The notes below the pieces were generated by a model that saw only the letters and a program-made list of their open reading frames with translations, did no database searches and was not told the DNA's origin. A DNA stretch of 64,000 bases from NCBI RefSeq assembly GCF_965223285.1, contig NZ_OZ244997.1, positions 6,291,831 to 6,355,830 on the forward strand. The letters are read 5' to 3'. The position numbers were made by a program, and so were the translations under genes. Below are positions 17,145 to 26,600 of the stretch, one piece after another. The DNA comes from Leptofilum sp965223285 (lineage in GTDB: Bacteria; Chloroflexota; Anaerolineae; Promineifilales; Promineifilaceae). The number at the start of each line of letters is the position of its first letter. Position 1 is the first letter of the stretch.

Positions 17145-20100
17145 TTACCCTACAGCCTTGTCAATACTCAGCTTCAACATCCGGGCCAATTCGGCCACGT
17201 ACGGCTCCTTCACAATGTTATGTGTGCCATGAATGATATGTAGATCCACACCACCTTGCGCCAGCCGGAACCAGCCAATTCCCTCCCCGTTGGGATTACT
17301 CAGCTCTGTTTCACTGGCGCGGAACAGCGTCACGCGACCGGGGTACGGCTTTGGTTCGTGGTTATTCACCAAATCAATGTGCGACTTCCACAAATACGGG
17401 GAAATGAGTGACTGCGGCAAAGTTTGGCCTGAACTGAGCATCCGGCGCACGCGCCAGAATAATCGGTACTTTTCCAAGTCGGTGTGTGCTAACTGCATTT
17501 TGATCCCGGCCCAACGCTTGAACAAGCGTAACTTAAAAATGAGCCCCTCTCCATATTCGGCCGTATCTTTATTAGAACCACCCGCAATACTTTCTGGCCC
17601 TTCGGCCATGCGTAAAACATTTTGCCGCCGCCGGGCAAATTCAGGATTATGCGTGTCCAGAAGTGCTACTAGCGCCACTTCTTGCCCCTGGGCGTGAAGC
17701 TGCTGGGCCATTTCATACGCCACTTCGCCACCCATCGAAAAACCACCCATCATATAAGGCCCTTCTGGCTGCACCGAGCGCACTTGTTTCACATATTCGG
17801 CTGCCATTTCTTGCAGCGATGTAAACGGAGGCTGCTTGCCATTCACCCCACGCGCTTGCAAACCGTAAAATGGTTGTTCTGGCCCCAAGTAGCGGGTCAG
17901 ATCATAGAAATTCAACACGTTGCCAAAGCCACCATGTACACAAAAGAACGGTATCTTGCTTCCCTTCGGCTGAATGGCGACCAATGGCGTCCACTCACCC
18001 GAGGCACGGCGGCGTTTGCGCTCCTTGGGTTGGGCAGTTTCCTCGGTGGCTTCAATGGGCACCCCATAATCGCTATGCAACAACTCCGCGCATTCTACGA
18101 CGGTTGGTGCTTCAAATAGTGTCGCCAGCGAGAGATCAACGGCATATGTTTTCTTGATTTTGGCGAAGAGCCGCACGGCGATGAGTGAATGCCCCCCTAG
18201 CTCAAAGAAATCGTCATGAATGCCTATGTCAGTAATGCCCAGCAACTCTTCCCAGAATTTAACGAGATTTTTCTCTAGCTCGTTGCGCGGGGCTTCGTAG
18301 TTGCTTTGTAGCTCTGGCCGGGACAGCTTTAGGCCACCTTCGTCACCGTCATCTTGTTCGCTGTTGGCCTGGTCTACCAAACCCTGCAAATCCAGCGAGG
18401 TGACGATGATTTGTGGCGGTACTTTGTTGCTGAGAATGCGGCGTAATGCTTCCATACCCTCGGCTGGGGCAATGCCGTCGGTGAGGGCCAGTTGCAGCAG
18501 GGTGGGTTCAGCATCGGCAGCTACGGCCGTTCCACTACCACCGCGATCCTGCTTTGTACCCGCGATCATCGCCTCGTAGCTGACGCGCTTGAGCATAAAC
18601 TCATCAATTTCCACTAGCGAACGGCCGTTTTCATCCATGATCGTCACGTCAAATGCCGGCACTTCCTGATGGTTACGGCCGTCTTTGTTGTGGCGCACGT
18701 GGCTGTAAATGCGGCGGGGCAGCGGCCCATGTACCTGCACCTTTTTGTACGAAAGGGGCACATAAAAATCATCGCTCGTCTCGTACCCATCTACCAGGGG
18801 CAAGCCTGCACTGGTCGCCAAATCCATCAACGCCGGATGCAGCGTGAAGCTGTCTAAATCGCCGTCGAACTGTTCCGGCAGTTCCAGCGTCGCTAGCACT
18901 TCATTTTCGCCGTAGCACACCTGCCGCAGATTCTTCCAACGAGGTCCAAAATTGAGGTATGCTTCCTGCTTGGTTTCCTGCTCCATAGGTGCGTAGTGCA
19001 CCTCGCGCAGATTGCAGCGTGCGGCAATTTCCCGGATGTTTTGGGTCGGCTGCTGGGGCGGACGGCCGTTGTTCACCTTGCCCCGCACATGCTCCTGCCA
19101 GGTATATTCCGGGGTGCGGCTGGTCACGGTAAAGCCGTAGCCAGTGCCATTTTTCTCCAGCGACACGCGCACTTCGCGGGTTTCATCTTCATGCACTTCC
19201 AGCGGGGCCAGGAAAAACAAATCCTGAATCTCGACCGGGCCGTTGGGGGCACCCTTTTCCAGCGCAGCTTTGGCAATTTCCAGGTAGCCTGTACCGGGAA
19301 TCAGTGCCTCGCCATCTTTAATGCGATGCTGATCCAAAATCCAATGGGTGTCAATCCGGTAGTTGGTGGCGTACACAATCTCATCGTCAGATTCCACGAT
19401 GATTTTATCCAGCAGAGGATGCGGCACATCGGTGCCAACAGACTGGATTTCATCTGCCATGCCCAAACGAACGGCCGTATCCACCGCCATACCTACCTCT
19501 TGCCAAACACCCCAGTTGATCGCTACCGCAAACGTATTAGAAGCGGCCGTTTTGCTCTCGGCAAAAGCGTTTAAAAAAGCGTTGGCCGCCACATAATCTA
19601 CCTGCCCGGCTGCCCCAATTTCTGTACTGGTTGAGGAGAACAGTACGAAAAAGTCGAGCGGCTCGTCGGCCAAATATTCATCAAGCAGCAGCGCACCCCG
19701 TGCTTTAGGTGCCAACACCCGGTCTGCTTCTTGCGCTGTTTTGAGCTGGATCAAATTGTCATCCAACACACCAGCCGCATGAACCACACCGTTGATCGCA
19801 CCAAATCGTTGCTTGGCCTGGGCAATCGCCTGCTTCACCTGCTCACGGTTGGTCACGTCGGCGTCAATAACCAGCACCTCAGCCCCAGCCGCTTCCAACG
19901 CCTGAATTTTTTGGATGCGACAGCTGGTTTTGTCGGTTACGCTGTGATTTTTAATCCAGTCTGACCACATTTCCCGCTTGGGCAGCCCGGAACGGCTCAG
20001 CAGCACCAGCTTTGCCTGCGCTGTCTCTGCCAAATGTTCGGCCATGACCAAGCCAATGCCGCCCATACCGCCGGTGATGAGATACACGCCGCCCTGCTTG

Positions 20101-23100
20101 ATACGGGCATCCTCTAAATTGCCCTCGGGCTGCGGGGCGGCCTCAAACTGCTGCTGCCAGCGACGGCCGTTTCGGTAAGAAAACAGCCCATCCTGCGGTT
20201 CAGCCAACAAATCCGCCTTGATAAGCGTGGTCAATCCCTCAATTTGATCGGGCAGCAAGGTGGCTGGCAAGGCCAAATCTACCAATCGTGCCGTGACGCC
20301 AGGGAATTCGCGTGGTATCACCTTAATTGGCCCCAGCAAAGTGGCTTTGTCTGGGTAAGGAACCTGCTCGTTGTCTACGCGCTGGCTGCCGTTGGTAACG
20401 GCCGTAATATCCAACGCCCCCGGCAAACCCTCTTCACCCAACGCCTGCGCCAGGAAAAAGAGACTGTAAAAGCCCAAATCCTGATTTTGGTAATAAACAC
20501 GCATCCGCTCAGAACTTTCTGTCTGGTTTACCGTCCACAAATGGGCTACGCGCTGCGGCAACAAGGAACGGCTAGCCAACTCTTCTATGAGCGTATCGTA
20601 ATCAACGCGAGCACGTGGGTTCACTTCATAGGCAAACTCACCAAGCTGGCGGAACTGCTCGCCCACCGTCACCGAAATGACCGTGTGGCCAGCAGCTTGC
20701 AATTGCTGCTGCACCTGCTCGCCAATGCCCAATTCATCCTTAAACAGCAGCCAGGGGATGGGTTCCACTACGGCCGCAGCCGGCTTGTCTGTAAGCTGCC
20801 AGGTGCGTTTGTAAAACCAATCTTCCAGCTCTGGCATCTTGGCCAAGACGGTTTTGGTTGCTTCTGCACCACTAAACAGAGTGTTCCCCGGCTCAATCCA
20901 ATACCGCTGCCGCTCAAAGGGATAGGTGGGCAGCGGCACGCGGTAGCGCAGTTCACCGGCGTAAAAGGCTTGCCAATCGGGCATGACGCCAGCCAGCCAA
21001 AGGCGGCCTAGGCTGGTGAGGGCAAATTGCAGGTCAGACAGTTCCTCTTTACGGTGGCGCAGGGAGGCAACGGCCGTATGCGTCTTATTCTTCTCAGGAT
21101 GCATTCGCAGCAACGAACTCAGCGTCTGGCCAGGGCCAACTTCCAAAAAGACCCGGTTTGGCTCTTGCAGCAGCGTGCCTAGCCCGTCTGCAAAGCGCAC
21201 TGTGTGGCGCAAGTGCCCCACCCAATATTGCGGTGCGGTTGCTTCTTCTGGTGTAATCCAGGTGCCAGTCACGTTGGAAATAAAGGGCATCATCGGTGGG
21301 TTGAACTGGATTTTGGCCAACTCACGACCAAATTCATCCAAAATCGGTTCCAGCATGGGAGAATGTGCCGCCACATTAATCCGTACGCGGCGATACTCAA
21401 CCTCTTGTTCGGCCAGAGCTGCTTCCAGCTTTTCTAGTGGGGCCAATTCACCAGAAACCACACACAATTCCGGGTTATTGATTACGGCAATGGATAAGCC
21501 GTCGGTGAGGTAGGGCTGCAACGCCTCTTCCGTCATCGGCAGGCTGATCATGCCGCCTTCGGGCAGCGTTTCAAACAGTTTACCGCGCAGCGTGACAATG
21601 AACAGGGCATCTTTGAGTGACAGCACACCCGCCAGACAGGCGGCGGTGTATTCGCCCATGCTGTGCCCGGTCATGGCGGCAGGTTCAATGCCCCAGGAAC
21701 GCCACAGTTGGGCCAGGGCATACTCAGTCATGAAGATAGCGGGGAGGTTGCACGACGGCCGTTTCAATTCCTCAGCCGCACTTGCCAAAGTCTCATCTGT
21801 GGGGAAAATCAGTTGGCGGAGATCGGTGTCTAGATACGGCCGTACCAAATTGAGACATTTGTCAACTGCTTCGCGGTAAACAAGCTCAGTTTCATATAAA
21901 TCCCGCCCCATGTTTGGATACTGCGCCCCACCACCAGGGAACATAAAAACTACCGACGGTTCAGCATCCCCAGTTTGCTGCGTCACCAACCGCTTGCGGT
22001 CACTGCTGGTCAACGCCTCAATGGCGTCAGAGGCGTCACGCACCGCCACGATACGGCGATGCGGCATCGGCTGGCGACCCGTTTGCAGCGTGTAAGCCAC
22101 ATCTGCCAACGGCACATCTGGGTTCTCCTGCAAAAAGGCAGCCAAATTTTGGCTAGCAGCCTCCAAAGCAGATTTTGTTTTGGCAGAAAGCTGTAGAAGC
22201 TGCCAGCTACGCGAGTTGCTGGATGGGTCTAGCTGCGGAGCTTCTTCTACAATTACATGGGCATTGGTTCCGCCTACTCCTAGAGAACTGATGCCCGCTC
22301 GGCGCGGCGAGCCATTGTTTGCCCACTCGCGCAGTTCATGGTTGACAAAGAACGGACTGTCTTCCAAATTGAGCATCGGGTTGGGGCTGGTAAAGTTGAG
22401 GCTGGCTGGAATTTGCTTATGCCGTAACCCCTGCACCACCTTGATGAACGCCGCTACGCCTGCGGCCGTGTCCAAATGCCCAATATTCGTCTTCACTGAA
22501 CCTAAGCCACAAAATTGCTTCGCATCCGTCGTCTGCCGAAACGCCTGTGTTAAGGCCGTCACCTCAATTGGATCGCCTATGCGAGTGCCAGTGCCGTGCG
22601 CTTCCACGTAATCAATCGTGTTAGCATCAATGTTGGCCAAAGCAATGGCTTCAGCAATCGCCCCGGCCTGCCCATCCACGCTGGGAGCTAAATAATTCAC
22701 CTTGCCAGAGCCATCATTGTTCACCGCCGAGCCTTTGATGACGGCATGAATAGTGTCCCCATCTTCAATCGCATCTGCCAATCGGCGAAGGGTTACCACG
22801 CCCACGCCACTGCCAAAAATCGTGCCGTCAGAATCAGCGTCAAAGCTGCGGCAATGGCCGTCGGAGGAAAGGATTTCGCCATCCTGAAACAGGTAGCCCT
22901 GCCGATGGGGCATCTCAAAGGTGACGCCCCCTGCCAAGGCCATGTCGCACTCACCACTCAGCAAACTTTGTGAAGCCATGTGAATGGCCACCAGCGACGT
23001 AGAGCAAGCCGTTTGCACATTCACGCTGGGGCCTCGCAAATTCATCAGATAAGAAACGCGCGTTGTCAAAAAATCTTTGTCGTTGCCAGTATGGCGCAGC

Positions 23101-23561
23101 AAGAAAAAGCCAACCGAAGCAACCAGTTCAGGATTGGTAAGTAAATTGTACGGCATGTAGGCGTTGTGGCCAGAGCCACCAAAAACGCCAATCGCCCCGT
23201 CAAACCGCTCTGGGTCGTAGCCCGCATGTTCCAGAGCGGTCCAGGCCATCTCCAAAAAGTTGCGGTGCTGGGGATCCATAATGGCGGCATCACGGGGGCC
23301 AAAGCCAAAGAAACTGGCGTCGAATTTATCCATGTCATCTAACGGTGCGCCAGATTTAACATAGTTAGGGTTGCGCAGTAACGCTTCGGGAACCCCCGCC
23401 TCACGCAGCTCTTCATCCGTATAAAAAGTGACGGATTCAACGCCATCGCGCAGGTTCTGCCAATATGTTTCAATGTCTTGTGCCCCAGGAAAGCGGCCTG
23501 CCATGCCGACGACAGCAATTTCTGTGCCTTCCAGAGCATCCAAGATGTCCTGATTGCTCAT
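17145..23561 (-). CDS. type I PKS, KS-AT-KR-DH-ACP-TE
   Basis: 2138-residue modular polyketide synthase. KS ~12-440, with the catalytic set TACSTS (~184), EAHGTGT and NIGH. AT ~545-860, with GHSMGEY (~634); the VAAHS position does not settle malonyl versus methylmalonyl. KR with TGGMGGIG (~1164) and YVAAN. DH-like hot-dog domain ~1370-1660, with His in DQHRIKDG (~1414, one residue longer than the usual HxxxGxxxxP) and Asp in HPALMD, but Ser where Gln/His normally follows. ACP with GGHS (~1785). TE with GFSMGG (~1942). The DH lies after the KR, unlike the common DH-(ER)-KR order. AGGA precedes the ATG by 6 bases. Having its own TE is odd in a mid-cluster position. Confidence 0.95.
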   Translation of the reverse strand: MSNQDILDALEGTEIAVVGMAGRFPGAQDIETYWQNLRDGVESVTFYTDEELREAGVPEALLRNPNYVKSGAPLDDMDKFDASFFGFGPRDAAIMDPQHRNFLEMAWTALEHAGYDPERFDGAIGVFGGSGHNAYMPYNLLTNPELVASVGFFLLRHTGNDKDFLTTRVSYLMNLRGPSVNVQTACSTSLVAIHMASQSLLSGECDMALAGGVTFEMPHRQGYLFQDGEILSSDGHCRSFDADSDGTIFGSGVGVVTLRRLADAIEDGDTIHAVIKGSAVNNDGSGKVNYLAPSVDGQAGAIAEAIALANIDANTIDYVEAHGTGTRIGDPIEVTALTQAFRQTTDAKQFCGLGSVKTNIGHLDTAAGVAAFIKVVQGLRHKQIPASLNFTSPNPMLNLEDSPFFVNHELREWANNGSPRRAGISSLGVGGTNAHVIVEEAPQLDPSSNSRSWQLLQLSAKTKSALEAASQNLAAFLQENPDVPLADVAYTLQTGRQPMPHRRIVAVRDASDAIEALTSSDRKRLVTQQTGDAEPSVVFMFPGGGAQYPNMGRDLYETELVYREAVDKCLNLVRPYLDTDLRQLIFPTDETLASAAEELKRPSCNLPAIFMTEYALAQLWRSWGIEPAAMTGHSMGEYTAACLAGVLSLKDALFIVTLRGKLFETLPEGGMISLPMTEEALQPYLTDGLSIAVINNPELCVVSGELAPLEKLEAALAEQEVEYRRVRINVAAHSPMLEPILDEFGRELAKIQFNPPMMPFISNVTGTWITPEEATAPQYWVGHLRHTVRFADGLGTLLQEPNRVFLEVGPGQTLSSLLRMHPEKNKTHTAVASLRHRKEELSDLQFALTSLGRLWLAGVMPDWQAFYAGELRYRVPLPTYPFERQRYWIEPGNTLFSGAEATKTVLAKMPELEDWFYKRTWQLTDKPAAAVVEPIPWLLFKDELGIGEQVQQQLQAAGHTVISVTVGEQFRQLGEFAYEVNPRARVDYDTLIEELASRSLLPQRVAHLWTVNQTESSERMRVYYQNQDLGFYSLFFLAQALGEEGLPGALDITAVTNGSQRVDNEQVPYPDKATLLGPIKVIPREFPGVTARLVDLALPATLLPDQIEGLTTLIKADLLAEPQDGLFSYRNGRRWQQQFEAAPQPEGNLEDARIKQGGVYLITGGMGGIGLVMAEHLAETAQAKLVLLSRSGLPKREMWSDWIKNHSVTDKTSCRIQKIQALEAAGAEVLVIDADVTNREQVKQAIAQAKQRFGAINGVVHAAGVLDDNLIQLKTAQEADRVLAPKARGALLLDEYLADEPLDFFVLFSSTSTEIGAAGQVDYVAANAFLNAFAESKTAASNTFAVAINWGVWQEVGMAVDTAVRLGMADEIQSVGTDVPHPLLDKIIVESDDEIVYATNYRIDTHWILDQHRIKDGEALIPGTGYLEIAKAALEKGAPNGPVEIQDLFFLAPLEVHEDETREVRVSLEKNGTGYGFTVTSRTPEYTWQEHVRGKVNNGRPPQQPTQNIREIAARCNLREVHYAPMEQETKQEAYLNFGPRWKNLRQVCYGENEVLATLELPEQFDGDLDSFTLHPALMDLATSAGLPLVDGYETSDDFYVPLSYKKVQVHGPLPRRIYSHVRHNKDGRNHQEVPAFDVTIMDENGRSLVEIDEFMLKRVSYEAMIAGTKQDRGGSGTAVAADAEPTLLQLALTDGIAPAEGMEALRRILSNKVPPQIIVTSLDLQGLVDQANSEQDDGDEGGLKLSRPELQSNYEAPRNELEKNLVKFWEELLGITDIGIHDDFFELGGHSLIAVRLFAKIKKTYAVDLSLATLFEAPTVVECAELLHSDYGVPIEATEETAQPKERKRRRASGEWTPLVAIQPKGSKIPFFCVHGGFGNVLNFYDLTRYLGPEQPFYGLQARGVNGKQPPFTSLQEMAAEYVKQVRSVQPEGPYMMGGFSMGGEVAYEMAQQLHAQGQEVALVALLDTHNPEFARRRQNVLRMAEGPESIAGGSNKDTAEYGEGLIFKLRLFKRWAGIKMQLAHTDLEKYRLFWRVRRMLSSGQTLPQSLISPYLWKSHIDLVNNHEPKPYPGRVTLFRASETELSNPNGEGIGWFRLAQGGVDLHIIHGTHNIVKEPYVAELARMLKLSIDKAVG

Positions 23562-23593
23562 AATGATCCTAAAATTAAAGTTGATAAATCTAA

Positions 23594-23621
23594 GTAGGGG
23601 CGGTTCTCAAACCGCCCCTAC
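23594..23621. repeat. perfect 12-bp hairpin of the GTAGGGGC dispersed-repeat type
   Basis: Arms GTAGGGGCGGTT (23594-23605) and AACCGCCCCTAC (23610-23621) with loop CTCA, in the 80-bp spacer between the formyl-NRPS stop and the PKS start. The outer octamer GTAGGGGC is shared with the compound element at 52669-52726. No T-run follows in the direction of transcription, so RNA structure or a repeat relic is likelier than a terminator. Confidence 0.7.
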
Positions 23622-23641
23622 TGTCAAATATTTTTTTTGGT

Positions 23642-26600
23642 TTATCGAACGCGCTGGCGTCTTTGGCGACGCTGCATCATGGCCTCTCTGCGGCTGGCAG
23701 CGCGATCTACGCTTTGCTCAACCGCTTTTTGTGCGCCATTCGTACCATTGGCATCCTCATTCAGGTAATCAGCCAATGTGCGAATGGTTGGGAAGCGGAA
23801 CATATCTGTAATGGAGATTTCTTTGTCCACAACTTCCTTGAGTTGCCGATGAGCCTGTACTGTGAGCAGTGAGTGGCCACCCAGATCAAAGAAGTTGTCA
23901 TTAAGACCTACCTGCGGCACGTTGAGCAACTGCTGCCAAATTTCGGCAATCTTTTGCTCCAGGTCGTTGGTGGGAGCAACATACGTGGTTTGCGGTTCAA
24001 CTAGCACTTGATCTGGCGCGGGCAATGCTTTGCGGTCGGTCTTTTTGTTGGGCGTGAGCGGGAAGCTGCTCATGGGTACGTAAGTGGCTGGCACCATGAA
24101 CTCTGGCAAGTCAGCGCGAAGTGCTTCTTTGAAAGCCGCCCCATCCAACTTCTGACCTGCCTGCATAATGACGTAGGCCACCAAACGCTTGTCGCCAGGT
24201 GTGTCTTCACGCGCAACAACCACAGCTTCACGGACAGAATCTTGCGCATTGAGCAGGGCTTCAATTTCGCCCAACTCAATGCGGTAACCGCGTAGCTTCA
24301 CCTGGAAGTCGGCACGACCAAGGAAGTCGATATTGCCATCAGCACGATAGCGGGCTAAATCACCCGTGGCATACATGCGCGCCTGTGAATCTTCACGGAA
24401 TGGGTCTTTAACAAACCGCTCAGCAGTCAGTTTGGGCCGATTATGGTAGCCGCGCACGACCCCGTCGCCGCCGATGTACAGATCGCCAGCGACGCCAACG
24501 GGAACGGGCTGCATCTGTGCATCCAGAATGTAAATTTGGGTGTTGGCAATGGGTGTGCCGATGGGAACGGCCGTTTCTTCCCCAGTCACCTCATAAGTAG
24601 ATGACCAAATCGTCGTTTCGGTCGGGCCATACATGTTAATGACTTTGCCCGACACAATATGTTTCAACTGCTGGGCCAGGGCTGTGGGCAATGCTTCGCC
24701 GCCTACCATCATCGTCTGCACGTTGCCCAACGCTGCTACGTTCCGCTCATCCAACAGCAACATACTGGCCATAGACGGGGTGCATTGGAAATGCGTCACG
24801 TCATGCCGCTCAATTTGGGCCGGGATGGAAAAATCTTCGGTAGCCAGCTTTGGCTCTGCCAGATTCTTGAGCTCATTCAGCCGATCCAGATGTTCCAAAA
24901 CGACGCTGGAAGGCACACCATAATCTATGAGGCAGGCGATGTCATCTACATCAATCTCTTTGAGGCGGTTGACCATGTGTAGTGCCGAGCGGGGCGTTCC
25001 GAAAAGGCCACTGGTCTCAAAATACCGCTCAAAGGCGAAGTTGAGCAGGGCATCCACATCTTCGGGCGTCAATTCTTCTTCATCAAACACCTCAAACGGG
25101 CTTCTGCCAGTGGCGGCCGCTTTCTCTTTGAAGGTGGGGAAGTGCCAGGCGGCGGCACGCACCAGATTCATGGCGCTGCTGAGATATTGCTTCATTGGTT
25201 CGCGCACGATTTCGCGCACTTCGTCTACGTCATCGCCAATGAAGGTGTGAAGCATGAGGGAGACGGTGCCTTTACCTGCATGTCCAGCCTGGGCGTAGGC
25301 GTCACGATAGACTTGCACTTTTTCGGCTAATTCGTCCACGCTTTGCCCCAGCAAGTGGGTTAGGATGTTGTAGCCTCGTTCCCCCGCCATGCGGAAGGTT
25401 TCCGGGTTGCCTGCGGCGGTAATCCAGATGGGCAGTTCGTTTTGGACGGGATGGGGCAGCGTTTTGACTTCCACATCCTTACCTAAGTCATTCTGCATGG
25501 TAATAGAACCGCCGCGCCACAGCTCTTTCACAATCTCGATGTCGCGGAACATGATTTCCTTGCGCTGGGCGTAGTTGCCGGGGCGGAGAACAAAGTCGTT
25601 GGGCTGCCAACCGGCGGCAATGGAGAGACCGACACGGCCGTTTGAAATATTATCGACCACCGACCATTCCTCGGCCACCCGAATGGGGCTGTGCAGGGGC
25701 AGCACGCAGCTACCAGAGCGAATCTGCACATTTTCGGTGATGGCAGCGATGGCCGCGCCGGTTACGGATGGGTTGGGGTAAAGGCCACCGAAAGCGTGGA
25801 AGTGGCGTTCGGGCGTCCAGACGGCCGAAAAACCGTGCTTGTCGCCAAATTTGGCCCCTTCCAGCAGCAGGTGGTATTTGTTGGTCACGCCTTCTTCGCT
25901 CTCGTCGCTGGAAAAGTAGAAGAGGCTAAAGTCGATATGTTTGTCGTTTTTGGGTGGTTCGGGAACGGCCGTTACATCTTCACGAGTTTTGTCATCAAAA
26001 ATAACTACTTTGAAACCTCGCGCCAACGTCCAGAACAGTTCCAGAACAGAAATGTCGAAGGAGGTGCTGGTGACGGCCAGCCAGGTACCGGGCGGATCGT
26101 GAGCGATGTCTCCATCGCTAATGCGTGCATCCATGCCCACAAAGAAGTTAACGGCGTTGCCGTGCTGCACCATCACGCCCTTAGGTTTGCCAGTAGAACC
26201 GGACGTGTAGATGACGTAAGCTAAATTGTGTGACTCTACGCCGCTAAACACATTTTCGCCACTCTGCTCAGCAATCTGTTCCCAGTCGGCATCCACGCGC
26301 ACGACCTGAGCTTCATGTGGCGACAGGCTGGCAACCAGATGCTTTTGAGTAAGCAAAACTGGCGTGGCAGTATCTTCCACCATGAAAGCGATGCGATCTT
26401 TGGGATAGGTTGGGTCAAGGGGTAGATAGGCACCACCCGCTTTGTGGATACCTACCAGAGCAACCATCATCTCGATGGAACGATCCATAAATACGCCCAC
26501 GATAGTTTCTGGCCCGACGCCCAAATGGCGCAAATGGCGGGCCATCTGGTTGGCACGGTGGTTAAGTTGGCGGTAGGTAATTTGCTGGTCTTCGTAAACG

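Noticed and set aside
23594..23621. Hairpin between the formyl-NRPS and PKS genes as an intrinsic terminator
   Set aside because: In the direction of transcription no U-run follows, and the outer octamer recurs in another repeat, so a repeat relic is the better reading.
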